This document shows, one piece after another, positions 15,306-24,504 of a stretch of DNA of 35,043 bases. Location: positions 1-35,043 of the forward strand of contig ONOD01000002.1 in the NCBI GenBank assembly GCA_900319325.1, in the 5' to 3' direction. This DNA is from an uncultured Elusimicrobium sp. Lineage in GTDB: Bacteria; Elusimicrobiota; Elusimicrobia; Elusimicrobiales; Elusimicrobiaceae. The number at the start of each line of letters is the position of its first letter. Position 1 is the stretch's first letter. The notes below the pieces were generated by a model. The model was given only the letters and a program-made list of their open reading frames with translations. It was not told the origin of the DNA and did no database searches. A program made the translations under genes and the position numbers.

Positions 15306-16301
15306 ATGGCTTTAAACGAATTAGTCCTTCCCCAAAAAATTCAGTTAGAAGAAAAAACCGCTTCTGACTATTACGGTAAGTTTATTGCTGAACCGTACGA
15401 AAGTGGTTATGGTCACACGGTAGGGAACTCCCTACGCCGCATTTTGCTTTCCGGTATGGAAGGCGCCGCTGTAACAGCCGTACGTATTGCGGGGGCTGTG
15501 CACGAATTTAGTGCCGTTCCCAATGTGCGCGAAGACGTGATCAATATCTTGCTGAATTTCAAACACTTGCGTGTTAAAATGGAAGGAAAGAACCGTGAGT
15601 ATTTACAATTGCATGCTTCTAAACCCGGCGTGGTAACCGCTGCCGATATTGAAGAAGTAGACGGTGTGGAAATTATCAATAAAGACTTAGTGCTAGCTAC
15701 GTTAGAAGCTGGCGGCAAGTTGGAAATTGAAATTGAAGTTTCCCGCGGCAAGGGCTATATGCCCGGTGAAGAACTGGCCAAGGTGCAACGCCCGGCCGGC
15801 TTTATTGCGGTAGATGCTTTATTCTCGCCGATTGTAAAAGTACATTACGATGTTGAACCGGCTCGTGTGGGCCAAAAAACGGACTATGACCGCTTGATTT
15901 TGGAGATTACTACCGATGGTACGTTGTCCCCGGCGCGGGCTTTGCACCGTGCAGCGGTATTATTATCGGGCTCGTTGCACATCTTTACCATTGAAGGCGA
16001 AGATGATTGCGTAAAGACCGTTAGCGACGAAGTGGTAGAAACGGAAACCGCCCCGGCGACGATGGCAGTTTCTGCGGCTCAAAGCAAACAAGAAGAAACC
16101 TTAAGCCAATCCATTGAGTTTATTGAACTTTCTTCTCGTTCTATTAATTGCTTGAAGTCTGCCAATATCAACACCGTACGTGATTTAGTCAAAATGACGG
16201 AAGGGGAACTAAACCTCATCAAAAATTTTGGCGCCAAATCCATGGACGAAATTAAAGCAAAATTGGCCGAGATGAAGCTATCACTTGGCATGAAAATTTA
16301 A
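15306..16301 (+). CDS. rpoA: RNA polymerase alpha subunit
   Basis: Alpha dimerises to nucleate the polymerase and contacts activators and UP elements. The N-terminal domain shows GYGHTVGNSLRRILLSGMEG near 34-53 and EVSRGKGYMPGEELAKVQ; the C-terminal domain (about 255-331) contains INCLKSANINTVRDLVKM and GELNLIKNFGAKSMDEIKAK, the helix-hairpin-helix that binds DNA. Length 331 is normal. GGAGG lies 7 nt before the ATG, 14 nt after rpsD. Confidence 0.97.
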   Translation: MALNELVLPQKIQLEEKTASDYYGKFIAEPYESGYGHTVGNSLRRILLSGMEGAAVTAVRIAGAVHEFSAVPNVREDVINILLNFKHLRVKMEGKNREYLQLHASKPGVVTAADIEEVDGVEIINKDLVLATLEAGGKLEIEIEVSRGKGYMPGEELAKVQRPAGFIAVDALFSPIVKVHYDVEPARVGQKTDYDRLILEITTDGTLSPARALHRAAVLLSGSLHIFTIEGEDDCVKTVSDEVVETETAPATMAVSAAQSKQEETLSQSIEFIELSSRSINCLKSANINTVRDLVKMTEGELNLIKNFGAKSMDEIKAKLAEMKLSLGMKI

Positions 16302-16316
16302 GGAGTATTTGTTTGT

Positions 16317-16661
16317 ATGATTAAAAATACTGGATACAGAAAACTGGGGAAAACGGCATCTCACCGCCGTGCTATGCTTAACAACATGGCTACCAGCATC
16401 ATTCTGCATGAAGAAGTAACCACGACGCTTCCTAAAGCTAAAGAAGTGCGCCGCGTGGTAGAAGGTTTAATCACCTTAGCGAAAGCAAAAAATGAACGTG
16501 CGGTAAAAGACACGCTCAAAGACGCGGCCGCTGTCAAGAAAGTATTTGACGTCCTGGCTGCTCGCTATGCCAACCGCCCCGGCGGTTTCTGCCGCATCTA
16601 TCGCGCTGGCCTTCGCCAGGGCGACAATGCGCAAGTAGCTATTGTTAAACTTGTGGACTAA
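16317..16661 (+). CDS. rplQ: 50S ribosomal protein L17
   Basis: L17 lies near the tunnel exit. The 114-residue protein has the family signature RRAMLNNMATSIILHE near 18-33, then TTLPKAKEVRRVVEGLITLA, and ends with PGGFCRIYRAGLRQGDNAQV near 91-110. The ATG is 15 nt after rpoA, preceded by AAGGAG. It is the last ribosomal gene of the block; mreB follows after only 3 nt. Confidence 0.97.
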   Translation: MIKNTGYRKLGKTASHRRAMLNNMATSIILHEEVTTTLPKAKEVRRVVEGLITLAKAKNERAVKDTLKDAAAVKKVFDVLAARYANRPGGFCRIYRAGLRQGDNAQVAIVKLVD

Positions 16662-16664
16662 TCT

Positions 16665-17708
16665 ATGGTACTGGACTATCTGGGGGGGCTGTTTTCTTCG
16701 GACCTAGGCATGGACTTGGGCACGGCGAATTGCTTGATTTACGTCAAGGATAAAGGCATCGTGCTTAACGAACCATCCGTAGTGGCTATGGAGAAAGAAA
16801 CCGGCGAAGTAAAAGCCGTCGGTAAGCAAGCCAAACAGATGCTTGGTAGAACACCTGCCAACATTGTGGCCGTTCGCCCGATGAAAAACGGGGTGATTGC
16901 GGACTTTGAAGTTACGCAAGAAATGATCCGTTATTTCATTCGTAAGGTGCACACACGCAGCAGCTTATTGCGCCCCCGGATTGTCATAGGTATCCCCTCG
17001 GATATCACGGGTGTAGAACGCCGTGCCGTAGATGATGCCGCCCGCCAAGCGGGTGCCCGCGAAGTATATTTGATTGAAGAACCCATGGCTTCGGCCATGG
17101 GGGCTGATTTGCCTGTTGCCGAACCCCACGCCAGCATGATTGTAGATATTGGGGGTGGCACAACGGAAGTAGCTGTTATTTCTTTGGGCGGTATGGTAGT
17201 TGCCAAATCAATTGATGTGGCGGGAGATGAACTGACTGAATGTATCGTTCAATATTTCCGCAAGAAATACAATTTGATTGTGGGCGAGACCACGGCGGAA
17301 GAAGTAAAAATCAATTTGGGCTCTGTGTACCCGCTCAAAGAAGAAAAGTCCATGGAAGTAAAAGGGCGTGACCAAACGCAAGGGTTACCTCGTACATTGA
17401 CGGTCACCTCGGAAGAAATTCGCCAGGCGCTTATGGAACCTGTGCGGCTAATTTTGGACGTTATCAAGAGTACCTTGGAAGAGACCCCGCCCGAGTTAGC
17501 AGCCGATTTAGTGGACCGTGGGCTTATGGTAGCCGGCGGAGGCAGCCTGTTGCGTGGAATTACGGAATTAATCCGTAAAGAAACGGATATTCCTGTGCAT
17601 CGTGCGGCTGATCCACTTAATTGCGTGGCGCTAGGTACTGGAAAATATTTGGAACAATTAAACGAAAAAGGTTCCCATTTTTGGGGATTTCGCCATAAAT
17701 CGTTTTAA
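16665..17708 (+). CDS. mreB: Rod-shape actin homologue MreB
   Basis: MreB forms membrane-bound filaments that guide side-wall synthesis. The actin fold shows phosphate loop 1 as [17 protein letters not shown] near 15-31, phosphate loop 2 as [16 protein letters not shown] near 161-176, and the adenosine site [12 protein letters not shown] near 289-300. The N-terminus [14 protein letters not shown] is amphipathic, as expected for membrane binding. Length 347 is normal. It lies 3 nt after rplQ, with only a weak SD, so it is probably cotranscribed and coupled with the alpha operon. Confidence 0.96.
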   Translation: MVLDYLGGLFSSDLGMDLGTANCLIYVKDKGIVLNEPSVVAMEKETGEVKAVGKQAKQMLGRTPANIVAVRPMKNGVIADFEVTQEMIRYFIRKVHTRSSLLRPRIVIGIPSDITGVERRAVDDAARQAGAREVYLIEEPMASAMGADLPVAEPHASMIVDIGGGTTEVAVISLGGMVVAKSIDVAGDELTECIVQYFRKKYNLIVGETTAEEVKINLGSVYPLKEEKSMEVKGRDQTQGLPRTLTVTSEEIRQALMEPVRLILDVIKSTLEETPPELAADLVDRGLMVAGGGSLLRGITELIRKETDIPVHRAADPLNCVALGTGKYLEQLNEKGSHFWGFRHKSF

Positions 17709-17725
17709 CTAACAGTAACAACGTT

Positions 17726-17775
17726 CAAACGGGCACAGTTCTATTACTAGGAACGGTGTCCGTTTTGATTTTTTC
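17726..17775 (+). terminator. Intrinsic terminator between mreB and mreC
   Basis: AAACGG-G-CAC-A-GTTC (17727-17741) pairs with GAAC-G-GTG-T-CCGTTT (17751-17765): 13 Watson-Crick pairs, one G-T and one A-G mismatch, with loop TATTACTAG. A run of six T (17769-17774) follows, three bases after the stem. This fits a Rho-independent terminator and would end or reduce transcription coming from the ribosomal operon. Confidence 0.75.
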
Positions 17776-17785
17776 GTAATATTGT

Positions 17786-18646
17786 ATGCAAACAACAAAA
17801 TACAAAAAGAAACTATATACCCCCATTGAATCGTGGCGACGTCGTTGGTTGTTGCCAAGTTGTTTTTTGCTCGTTTCGTTTTTGCTTATGATTTTGCCCC
17901 TGGAGGGGCTTGTATCTTCCATTAAAGCAGTGCTTTCCTATGTTTTTATTCCGCAGGTGCGTGTGGCTCACAGTGCAGTAGAATATGGGCAAAGTGTTTC
18001 CGATACGGTACGGGAATTATTGCAAGCCCATCATGAAAACCAACAACTCAAGCAAGAAATTGAAACCACTAAGTTGTTGTCTGCTCAAGCAACGGAGGTA
18101 TTCGCGGAAAATGCCAGACTCACCCAATTGTTAAAATTACAGTTTTCCGAGCCTTGGAAAGGAGTATGGGCCAAAGTGGCCTATCGTGAACCGACACGTT
18201 GGAATACGATTATTTTGGATAAGGGCACCGCGGATGGAATTCGGGAACGGAGTGCCGTAATTGCTATAGAAAACGGCCAAGAAGGGTTGGCTGGAGTTGT
18301 GGTAGAGGCAACGGAAACTACCGCCAAAGTATTGCTTGTGCGAGATGAAGAGTTTTCCGCAGCAGTACGTTTGGAAAGCGGGGAGGAAGGATTGCTGATA
18401 GGGAACGGTCCCCGGCCCGTGCAGATTAAATATATACCCCTACTTACGCAAGTACACAAAGGGGATAAAGTGTATACATCGGCCTCCAGCAGTGTGTTTC
18501 CTTCCGGGATTTTAGTGGGCGAAGTGAACGGTATTTACGAGGAAGAAAATTCACAAACAGCTTTAACGATTAACGTCACTCCGCATATTCGTGCGGCGGC
18601 TGTAAAAGAGGTTTTTGTAATTTTAGAAGAAGGAACGAAACAGTAA
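17786..18646 (+). CDS. mreC: Rod-shape-determining protein MreC
   Basis: MreC links cytoplasmic MreB to the periplasmic PBP2. The 286 residues have a short basic N-tail, one membrane segment (LLPSCFLLVSFLLMILPLEG near 22-41), a coiled coil (about 70-115, HHENQQLKQEIETTKLLSAQ) and the two-barrel beta domain with PTRWNTIILDKGTADGI near 136-152 and TSASSSVFPSGILVGEV. The ATG has no visible SD and lies 11 nt after a T-run, so expression from its own start is puzzling. Confidence 0.94.
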   Translation: MQTTKYKKKLYTPIESWRRRWLLPSCFLLVSFLLMILPLEGLVSSIKAVLSYVFIPQVRVAHSAVEYGQSVSDTVRELLQAHHENQQLKQEIETTKLLSAQATEVFAENARLTQLLKLQFSEPWKGVWAKVAYREPTRWNTIILDKGTADGIRERSAVIAIENGQEGLAGVVVEATETTAKVLLVRDEEFSAAVRLESGEEGLLIGNGPRPVQIKYIPLLTQVHKGDKVYTSASSSVFPSGILVGEVNGIYEEENSQTALTINVTPHIRAAAVKEVFVILEEGTKQ

Positions 18647-18649
18647 TTT

Positions 18650-19144
18650 ATGCTCAATGCAATTAGGGTATTTTGTTTATTTATATTCGCCACAGTCTTT
18701 CACTGGGCGTTTGCTTCGCTGTTTGCACGCTGGGGAATTAGTGCAAATATGATACTTGTGTTTGTAGCGGCTTTTTGTGCTTTGTTGAAACCTTCATTAG
18801 CCTATAGTATTTCTTTTTTATGCGGTTTATTTTTAGATTTTTTTAGCGCCAAATTATTTGGCAATAATGCTTTTACGTTTACCGTTTGTGCCTGTTTAAT
18901 TTGCAATATTGTAGATCGGTTTGATTTTGATGAACTATTTCCCCAAATGGTTGCGGTATTTGGGCTGAGTTGGTTAGCAGGACTCTTAAATACGCTCTTG
19001 GTAGCGGTGTTTGCATCCAGTAGTGCTTGGCCCGGATTTGGAAGTATGATGGGAGGCGCCATTCTGAATGCTATTTTTGCTCCCTGGGTATTTTGGATTA
19101 CACGAAAAATTGTGGGTAGTTCATCATTGCGCCGGCAGGGATAG
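18650..19144 (+). CDS. mreD: Rod-shape-determining protein MreD
   Basis: MreD is an integral membrane partner of MreC. The 164 residues are almost entirely hydrophobic, with five or six predicted helices, and the family region YSISFLCGLFLDFFSAKLFG near 46-65. Sequence is poorly conserved between phyla, so the call leans on size, topology and its place between mreC and the PBP2 gene. It starts 3 nt after mreC and ends 5 nt before PBP2. Confidence 0.9.
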   Translation: MLNAIRVFCLFIFATVFHWAFASLFARWGISANMILVFVAAFCALLKPSLAYSISFLCGLFLDFFSAKLFGNNAFTFTVCACLICNIVDRFDFDELFPQMVAVFGLSWLAGLLNTLLVAVFASSSAWPGFGSMMGGAILNAIFAPWVFWITRKIVGSSSLRRQG

Positions 19145-19149
19145 TACGC

Positions 19150-20934
19150 ATGCCAATTACCAAAGAAGTTTTCAATGAACGCTTAAAAATCCTACTGATA
19201 GCAACCCTGGTGGTTGGGGTGATTATTGCATTTCGTTTGATTGATATACAGGTATTGCATTATCAAAATTATATGCAGTTGGCCGAGCGTAACCGTACCC
19301 AGATTCTTTATCAGACGGCTCCACGGGGGCGTGTTTTTACGGCAGACGGAACTGCGATTGCCTCCAACAGCCCTTCATTTAGTTTGTATTATTTGGGAAT
19401 GGCCAAAGCCGATGATAGCTACCTAAATCGGTTGGTGGACGACATTGCACCCTACGTAAAATTGTCTCCGCAAGCCATTCGGACGGGATTGGAAACCAGC
19501 GGAAAAACGGGCAAAGCTATTGCGCTGGCGGAAAATCTATCCACAAAAAGTACAGTTGCCTTACAAGAATTACAGCAGTACTATCCGGGGATTTATCTGT
19601 TAGAAGAATCCAAGCGCAACTATCCCTATGGTACGTTGGCCAGTCACTTATTGGGTTATATTGGCAGCATGGATGAACGCCAATGGCGTAAACGAGATAC
19701 GAACGCGGGGTATCGTCTTAATTCTAAAATTGGCAAGAACGGCATTGAGCGAAAATTTGAAGAACAGTTAAAAGGTAAAGACGGTGGCGTGTATTTGGAA
19801 GTGGACTATCGCGGACGCGTCAAACGTATTATTCAAGACAAGAAATGGGCCGCCGGTAACGATATTTATTTGACTTTAAATTTTCCGTTGCAAAAAGCGG
19901 CCGAAGAAGCCCTCAAAAACTCAAAGACGGGGCGCGGGGCGGCTGTAGCGTTAGACCCCAGAACAGGGGCGGTGCTTGCTTTAGTTAGTGCCCCGGCATA
20001 TGACCCGAACTTGTTTGTTCCCTACAGTGATCAGGATTCCCCCAACGCATCCAAGCGTATTAACGAATATAATCTGGCTATCCAGGGGATTTATCCGCCG
20101 GCTTCTACGTTTAAAATTATCACAGCTGCCGCCGCGTTGGAAGAAACAGATTTGGATGTAAAACGTAAAGTGACTTGCACGGGCAAGTATGATTCCGGGC
20201 CGCGTGTGTTCAAATGTTGGGGAACTCATGGACCTGTTGATTTTTTTGACGGGATGAGCAATTCTTGTGATGTGTATTTCTATGCTTTAGCCGCTTCTAT
20301 GGGGCCGGCTCCTATTGAACGGATGGAACGCAAATTTATGTTCGGGCGTCCAACAGGGATAGATCTCCCCGGGGAAAAAGCAGGGAACTTATATGGCCCT
20401 ACACGCCGTGCCAGAAATAAAACCTACTGGTTTGTTGGGGATACGTTAAACTTGTCTATCGGGCAAGGAGAACTTTTGGTTACGCCCATTAAATTAGCGC
20501 AATTTGCGGCGGCACTTGCTAGCCGTGGGAACGTATATCGTCCATATTACGTAGATAAAATTGTGAATAGTCAGACGGGCAAAACACAAAAAATCGGAGA
20601 GACAGAAATTTTACAACGGGCCGATTTAAAACCAGAAACATACGATTTGTTATATCAGGCACTTAAACACACGGTTGACGATGGAACGGCACGTCGTGTT
20701 AAAATCAAAGGGTTGGATGTATATGCCAAAACAGGGACCGCTCAAAATCCACACGGGGCAGACCATGGTTGGTTTATGGCTTTTGCCGGAAGGGAAGGAC
20801 AAGCCCCTTCAATTGCCTTGGCTGTTTTTGTAGAATTTGGGGAAGGGGGTAGCTCGGCGGCCGGGCCGATTGCCCGCACCATGTTGGAAACTTATTTTGG
20901 GCTCAATACGCCAACTCCTACGGAGGCCAATTAA
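19150..20934 (+). CDS. mrdA: Penicillin-binding protein 2, elongasome transpeptidase
   Basis: PBP2 cross-links new peptidoglycan during elongation. The 594-residue protein has an N-terminal anchor (ILLIATLVVGVIIAFRL near 14-30), the dimerisation domain starting TAPRGRVFTADGTAIASN near 56-73, and a transpeptidase domain with the SxxK motif Ser319-Thr-Phe-Lys322, SxD at Ser372-Cys-Asp374 and KTGT at 527-530. All catalytic motifs are present. The TAA overlaps the rodA ATG by one base (TAATG), so the transpeptidase and its glycosyltransferase partner are translationally coupled. Confidence 0.96.
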   Translation: MPITKEVFNERLKILLIATLVVGVIIAFRLIDIQVLHYQNYMQLAERNRTQILYQTAPRGRVFTADGTAIASNSPSFSLYYLGMAKADDSYLNRLVDDIAPYVKLSPQAIRTGLETSGKTGKAIALAENLSTKSTVALQELQQYYPGIYLLEESKRNYPYGTLASHLLGYIGSMDERQWRKRDTNAGYRLNSKIGKNGIERKFEEQLKGKDGGVYLEVDYRGRVKRIIQDKKWAAGNDIYLTLNFPLQKAAEEALKNSKTGRGAAVALDPRTGAVLALVSAPAYDPNLFVPYSDQDSPNASKRINEYNLAIQGIYPPASTFKIITAAAALEETDLDVKRKVTCTGKYDSGPRVFKCWGTHGPVDFFDGMSNSCDVYFYALAASMGPAPIERMERKFMFGRPTGIDLPGEKAGNLYGPTRRARNKTYWFVGDTLNLSIGQGELLVTPIKLAQFAAALASRGNVYRPYYVDKIVNSQTGKTQKIGETEILQRADLKPETYDLLYQALKHTVDDGTARRVKIKGLDVYAKTGTAQNPHGADHGWFMAFAGREGQAPSIALAVFVEFGEGGSSAAGPIARTMLETYFGLNTPTPTEAN

Positions 20935-22271
20935 TGCCTGTTCTTAAAACAGTACAAAATGCTCGTAATCGTATGGATACTATCTTGCTAGGCGCAATGG
21001 TAGGTATTGTGGTACTAGGAGCTTTGTGTATTATGTCTGCGGTAAACAGCCTATCGTGGTCTAACGCGATCGTGCGCACACATTTAGTAGCGCTGCCGCT
21101 GGGATTGATGGCCTTTGCGTTCGGGTGGAGTTTTAATTATCAAATTTACGACGAACAATGGAAATGGCTATACGGTTTTATTTTGGCGTTACTAGTTGGG
21201 GTTTTGTTGTTTGGATCTTATCAGCGCGGAAGCCGTTCTTGGTTTGTGCTCCCGTTCTTTTCTATGCAACCTTCCGAAATTTGCCGGGTATGTACGATTC
21301 TAGTATCAGCCGCTTTTTTAACACGTCGTGGGCGATATATTTATGATCTTTCTACCCTGCTATGGCTGGGAGTATTATTGGCCCCTATCTTTGGGCTCAT
21401 TATGCTTCAGCCGGACTTTTCATCCGTCGTAGTTACGTTGCCAGCTTTGATTGTGCTTTTATACTGTGCCGGAGCAAATTTGTTCTATTTGGGATTAGGG
21501 GCACTTTTTGCGGGCGTAGCCGGGTTTTTCACAATCACGTGGACGTATTTGTATTTGCATCCGGATCTAACGCAAGAAGGAATAGGGTACGTACTCAATC
21601 AATTGGCACATAACGGTTGGTATATGTTGGGGTTTTCAGGTTTAGTCGCTTTATTAGGGTACGGCGCTTGGTGGTTTTTTAAGCAGTTGCGTATTTTGTT
21701 ACCTTCTTTCTATTTTGTGCTGATTACACTGGCGCTATTGGCGGGATTGTTTGGCGGAATTTTTATAGAAAATCACATGAAACCACACCAACGTAAACGC
21801 GTGGAAACATTTTTAGCACCCAATTCGGATCCGCAAGGAGCCGGCTATAACGTGTTGCAGGCCCAAATTGCCATGGGTTCCGGGGGCGTATGGGGCAAGG
21901 GGTTGTTCTCGGGGACACAATCGCGCTTAGGGTTTGTGCCGGAAAAACATACCGATTTCATTTTGGCCGTGGTGGGTGAAGAACTGGGCTTGTGGGGTAT
22001 GTTTTTGGTACTGGGATTATATTTAATTATTTTATGGCGCATTGTGGTAATTGCCTATATGGCAAGTGATCGGTACGGCTATTTAGTATGCGCCAGCATA
22101 TTTGGGATGTTTTTTACATATATGTTGGTGAATTTCGGGATGCTGCTGGGGATTGTGCCCGTAGCCGGGATTCCGCTGCCGTTTATCTCGTACGGAGGGT
22201 CCAATTTAGTAGCTAGTTTATGGGCGTTGGGAGTAGTGCAATCTGTATACGCGCGGCGCATTCGGGCATAA
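20934..22271 (+). CDS. rodA: Peptidoglycan glycosyltransferase RodA (SEDS family)
   Basis: RodA polymerises lipid II and works as a complex with PBP2. The 445 residues have about ten membrane helices; SEDS signatures are FFSMQPSEICRVCTILVSA near 108-126, ALPALIVLLY-type segment after LMLQPDFSS, MGSGGVWGKGLFSGTQSRLG near 316-335, PEKHTDFILAVVGEELG near 339-355 and PLPFISYGGSNLVAS near 417-431. Somewhat longer than the E. coli protein (370). It begins inside the PBP2 stop codon. Confidence 0.95.
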   Translation: MPVLKTVQNARNRMDTILLGAMVGIVVLGALCIMSAVNSLSWSNAIVRTHLVALPLGLMAFAFGWSFNYQIYDEQWKWLYGFILALLVGVLLFGSYQRGSRSWFVLPFFSMQPSEICRVCTILVSAAFLTRRGRYIYDLSTLLWLGVLLAPIFGLIMLQPDFSSVVVTLPALIVLLYCAGANLFYLGLGALFAGVAGFFTITWTYLYLHPDLTQEGIGYVLNQLAHNGWYMLGFSGLVALLGYGAWWFFKQLRILLPSFYFVLITLALLAGLFGGIFIENHMKPHQRKRVETFLAPNSDPQGAGYNVLQAQIAMGSGGVWGKGLFSGTQSRLGFVPEKHTDFILAVVGEELGLWGMFLVLGLYLIILWRIVVIAYMASDRYGYLVCASIFGMFFTYMLVNFGMLLGIVPVAGIPLPFISYGGSNLVASLWALGVVQSVYARRIRA

Positions 22272-22276
22272 AAAAG

Positions 22277-22972
22277 ATGATAAATACGTCAAAAATTTAT
22301 AAAATGCGTATAGTATTTAGTGTGTCTGAAAATGGCTTCAAACGCCAGGACACATTTAATGCTGTGCGCAATATGGTCCTGCGCAGCGGGTTGGATTATG
22401 AGCCCGCTAAAGTGAATGCACATTGGCCGCGTTTGTCTGTCGGCCCCTCGGTAGGGCGTGGACAAGCGGCTGAGCGTGAATATATAGATATTTATTTGAA
22501 AACGTCTGTTCCGGTTGAGCAAGTACGTGAACAACTCAGCAAAAGTAAGCCGCAGGGAGTAACGATTTTAGATGTAAAACGTGTTCCCTACGCGTTGGCT
22601 TCCGTACAGCAGTTGTCCGCGGCAGCCGTGTGGAGAATAGAAGGAAATTTCACAGAGTACGCTCCTGTACAGACGATTGAAGAATGGGTAGCTGCCGGGC
22701 GGCTAGAGGCCGTGCAGCAGGCCAATAACGGGATGCGTTTTGCAACGGATATTTGCCCGTTTGTGCGCCAAGCCCATACGCTGGGAGAGAATGAAATAAA
22801 ATTAACCTTGCTCTCTGTAGCGCAGAAGTGGATAAACCCGTTAGTTTGCATATATGCATGGCTGGGGATGGACATCTTAGGCCCGCTGGCGGATTTAACG
22901 GATGAACGTTTCAAAGTAATACGGGAAGGATTATACTGGCAGGATAGTGCCGGTGATCTGCACCTAATTTAA
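22277..22972 (+). CDS. TIGR03936 / DUF2344 family protein
   Basis: Residues 10-120 (MRIVFSVSENGFKRQDTFNA then YEPAKVNAHWPRLSVGPSVG) match the radical-SAM-associated family TIGR03936, which typically reads MRYRIRFSK...SEGFNPHPKISFGPALPVG. Its biochemical role is unsettled. In Clostridia it sits between a radical SAM gene and RNase G, often after rodA; here the RNase G neighbour is kept but the radical SAM gene is missing. The longer opening from 22220 overlaps rodA and is unlikely. ATG 22277 (231 aa) is chosen; ATG 22304 is equally possible. Neither has a good SD. Confidence 0.8.
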   Translation: MINTSKIYKMRIVFSVSENGFKRQDTFNAVRNMVLRSGLDYEPAKVNAHWPRLSVGPSVGRGQAAEREYIDIYLKTSVPVEQVREQLSKSKPQGVTILDVKRVPYALASVQQLSAAAVWRIEGNFTEYAPVQTIEEWVAAGRLEAVQQANNGMRFATDICPFVRQAHTLGENEIKLTLLSVAQKWINPLVCIYAWLGMDILGPLADLTDERFKVIREGLYWQDSAGDLHLI

Positions 22973-23002
22973 AGGGAACTAAGGCCCTGGGAGATTTGTT
23001 GT

Positions 23003-24460
23003 ATGACACAAGCAGTAGAAGAAACAAAACCAACAGTGGAAGTATTAGTAAATACTTCGTTTGAAGAAACGCGTATCGCTATTTTAGAAAACGAACGCGT
23101 CAATGAAATCTTATGGGAGCGCCGTGGAGCGCTTAACATTGTAGGCAATATCTACAAAGGAATTGTTGAAAATGTGCTTCCCGGGATTTCCAGCGCGTTT
23201 TTAAATATCGGTTATGAAAAGAACGCGTACTTATACATTTCCGATGTAATCGGTGGCGATAAAAAGAACATTGATAAAGTGTTGCATAAAGGCCAAGAAG
23301 TAATGGTACAAGTAGTTAAAGATGCCATTAGCACAAAAGGGATGAAAGTAACGATGGATGTTACATTGCCCGGCCGTTATTTGGTGCTCACGCCCAATCA
23401 AAGTTTCGTAGGATTATCCAAAAATATTGAAGACGCTGAAGTGCGGCACAAATTAAACGAAGTTATGCAGGAACTGGCGGATAAGCATCTGGAAGGAATG
23501 GGATGTATTGTGCGGACAGAGGCGGAAGAAGCCACAAAAGAAGAATTGGAACGAGAAGTTAAATATCTGTATCGTCAATGGCAATCCATTGTGAAAAAGT
23601 TTGATTCTGTACGCGGCCCGCATTTGCTGCATGAAGATATGGATGCAGTTCTTCAAGTAGCGCGTGATGTCCTTTCGGAAAATGCCAAAGTGTATTTGTT
23701 GGATAATCGCAAGGATTATGAACGCGTGCGCGATTTTGTGGAAAAAAATTCCCCTGATTTGGCTAATCGGGTGCAACTCTACAAAGGCAAAACGCCTATT
23801 TTTGAAGCCTATAACATTGAACCCGAAATTGATAACTTGCGCAAAATTAAGTTGCCTCTTCCCAACGGGGGAAGTATTATCATCCAAGAGGCTGAAAGTT
23901 TGTGTGCTATTGATGTAAACACGGGCAAATTTACGGGAAGCAAATCACAAGAAGAAACGGTTACACAAACCAATATTGAAGCAGCGAACGAAATTGCTCA
24001 CCAGTTACGTTTGCGTAACATTGGTGGAATTATTGTTATTGATTTTATTGATATGCGTAAAGCGTCCAGCCGCCACCGCGTAGTAGATGCCTTGGCGCGT
24101 GCTGTACAGGGGGACCGCGCTAAAATTCGCATTTTACCCATTACCAAATTAGGGCTTGTGGAAATGACACGCGAACGCAAACGTGCCAGCACGGGTAGCT
24201 TTATTAGCGAAGAATGCCCTCAGTGCCACGGCTCCGGGCGTGTGTTGTCGGCCGAGAGCATGCGCATTAAAATTCAGCGCGAAATCTACGATTTGACCAG
24301 TGGGCGTCCCGGTGGAAATTTGCGTGTAGTGTTACATCCTACATTGGCGGAGGCTATCCGTCATCGCCAAGCTGATATTGAAGAAAACATTCACCGTTCG
24401 CTGAAAATTCAGGCGGATGCCCAATTGGCGTGGGAAGATTATAAGATCGTTTTGGAATAA
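23003..24460 (+). CDS. rng: Ribonuclease G (RNase E/G family)
   Basis: A single-strand endoribonuclease acting in rRNA 5'-end maturation and mRNA decay. The 485 residues contain an S1 domain (about 40-125; IYKGIVENVLPGISSAFLNI), the catalytic magnesium residues Asp304 (AIDVNTG) and Asp347 (VIDFID), and the zinc-link CPQCHGSGR with Cys405 and Cys408. There is no long C-terminal scaffold, so it is the RNase G type rather than RNase E. GGGAGA lies 9 nt before the ATG. Confidence 0.95.
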   Translation: MTQAVEETKPTVEVLVNTSFEETRIAILENERVNEILWERRGALNIVGNIYKGIVENVLPGISSAFLNIGYEKNAYLYISDVIGGDKKNIDKVLHKGQEVMVQVVKDAISTKGMKVTMDVTLPGRYLVLTPNQSFVGLSKNIEDAEVRHKLNEVMQELADKHLEGMGCIVRTEAEEATKEELEREVKYLYRQWQSIVKKFDSVRGPHLLHEDMDAVLQVARDVLSENAKVYLLDNRKDYERVRDFVEKNSPDLANRVQLYKGKTPIFEAYNIEPEIDNLRKIKLPLPNGGSIIIQEAESLCAIDVNTGKFTGSKSQEETVTQTNIEAANEIAHQLRLRNIGGIIVIDFIDMRKASSRHRVVDALARAVQGDRAKIRILPITKLGLVEMTRERKRASTGSFISEECPQCHGSGRVLSAESMRIKIQREIYDLTSGRPGGNLRVVLHPTLAEAIRHRQADIEENIHRSLKIQADAQLAWEDYKIVLE

Positions 24461-24504
24461 ATTTTTCACCTGCCGTGTTGTAGTAAAGGGATGAGAAGGC
24501 GTTT

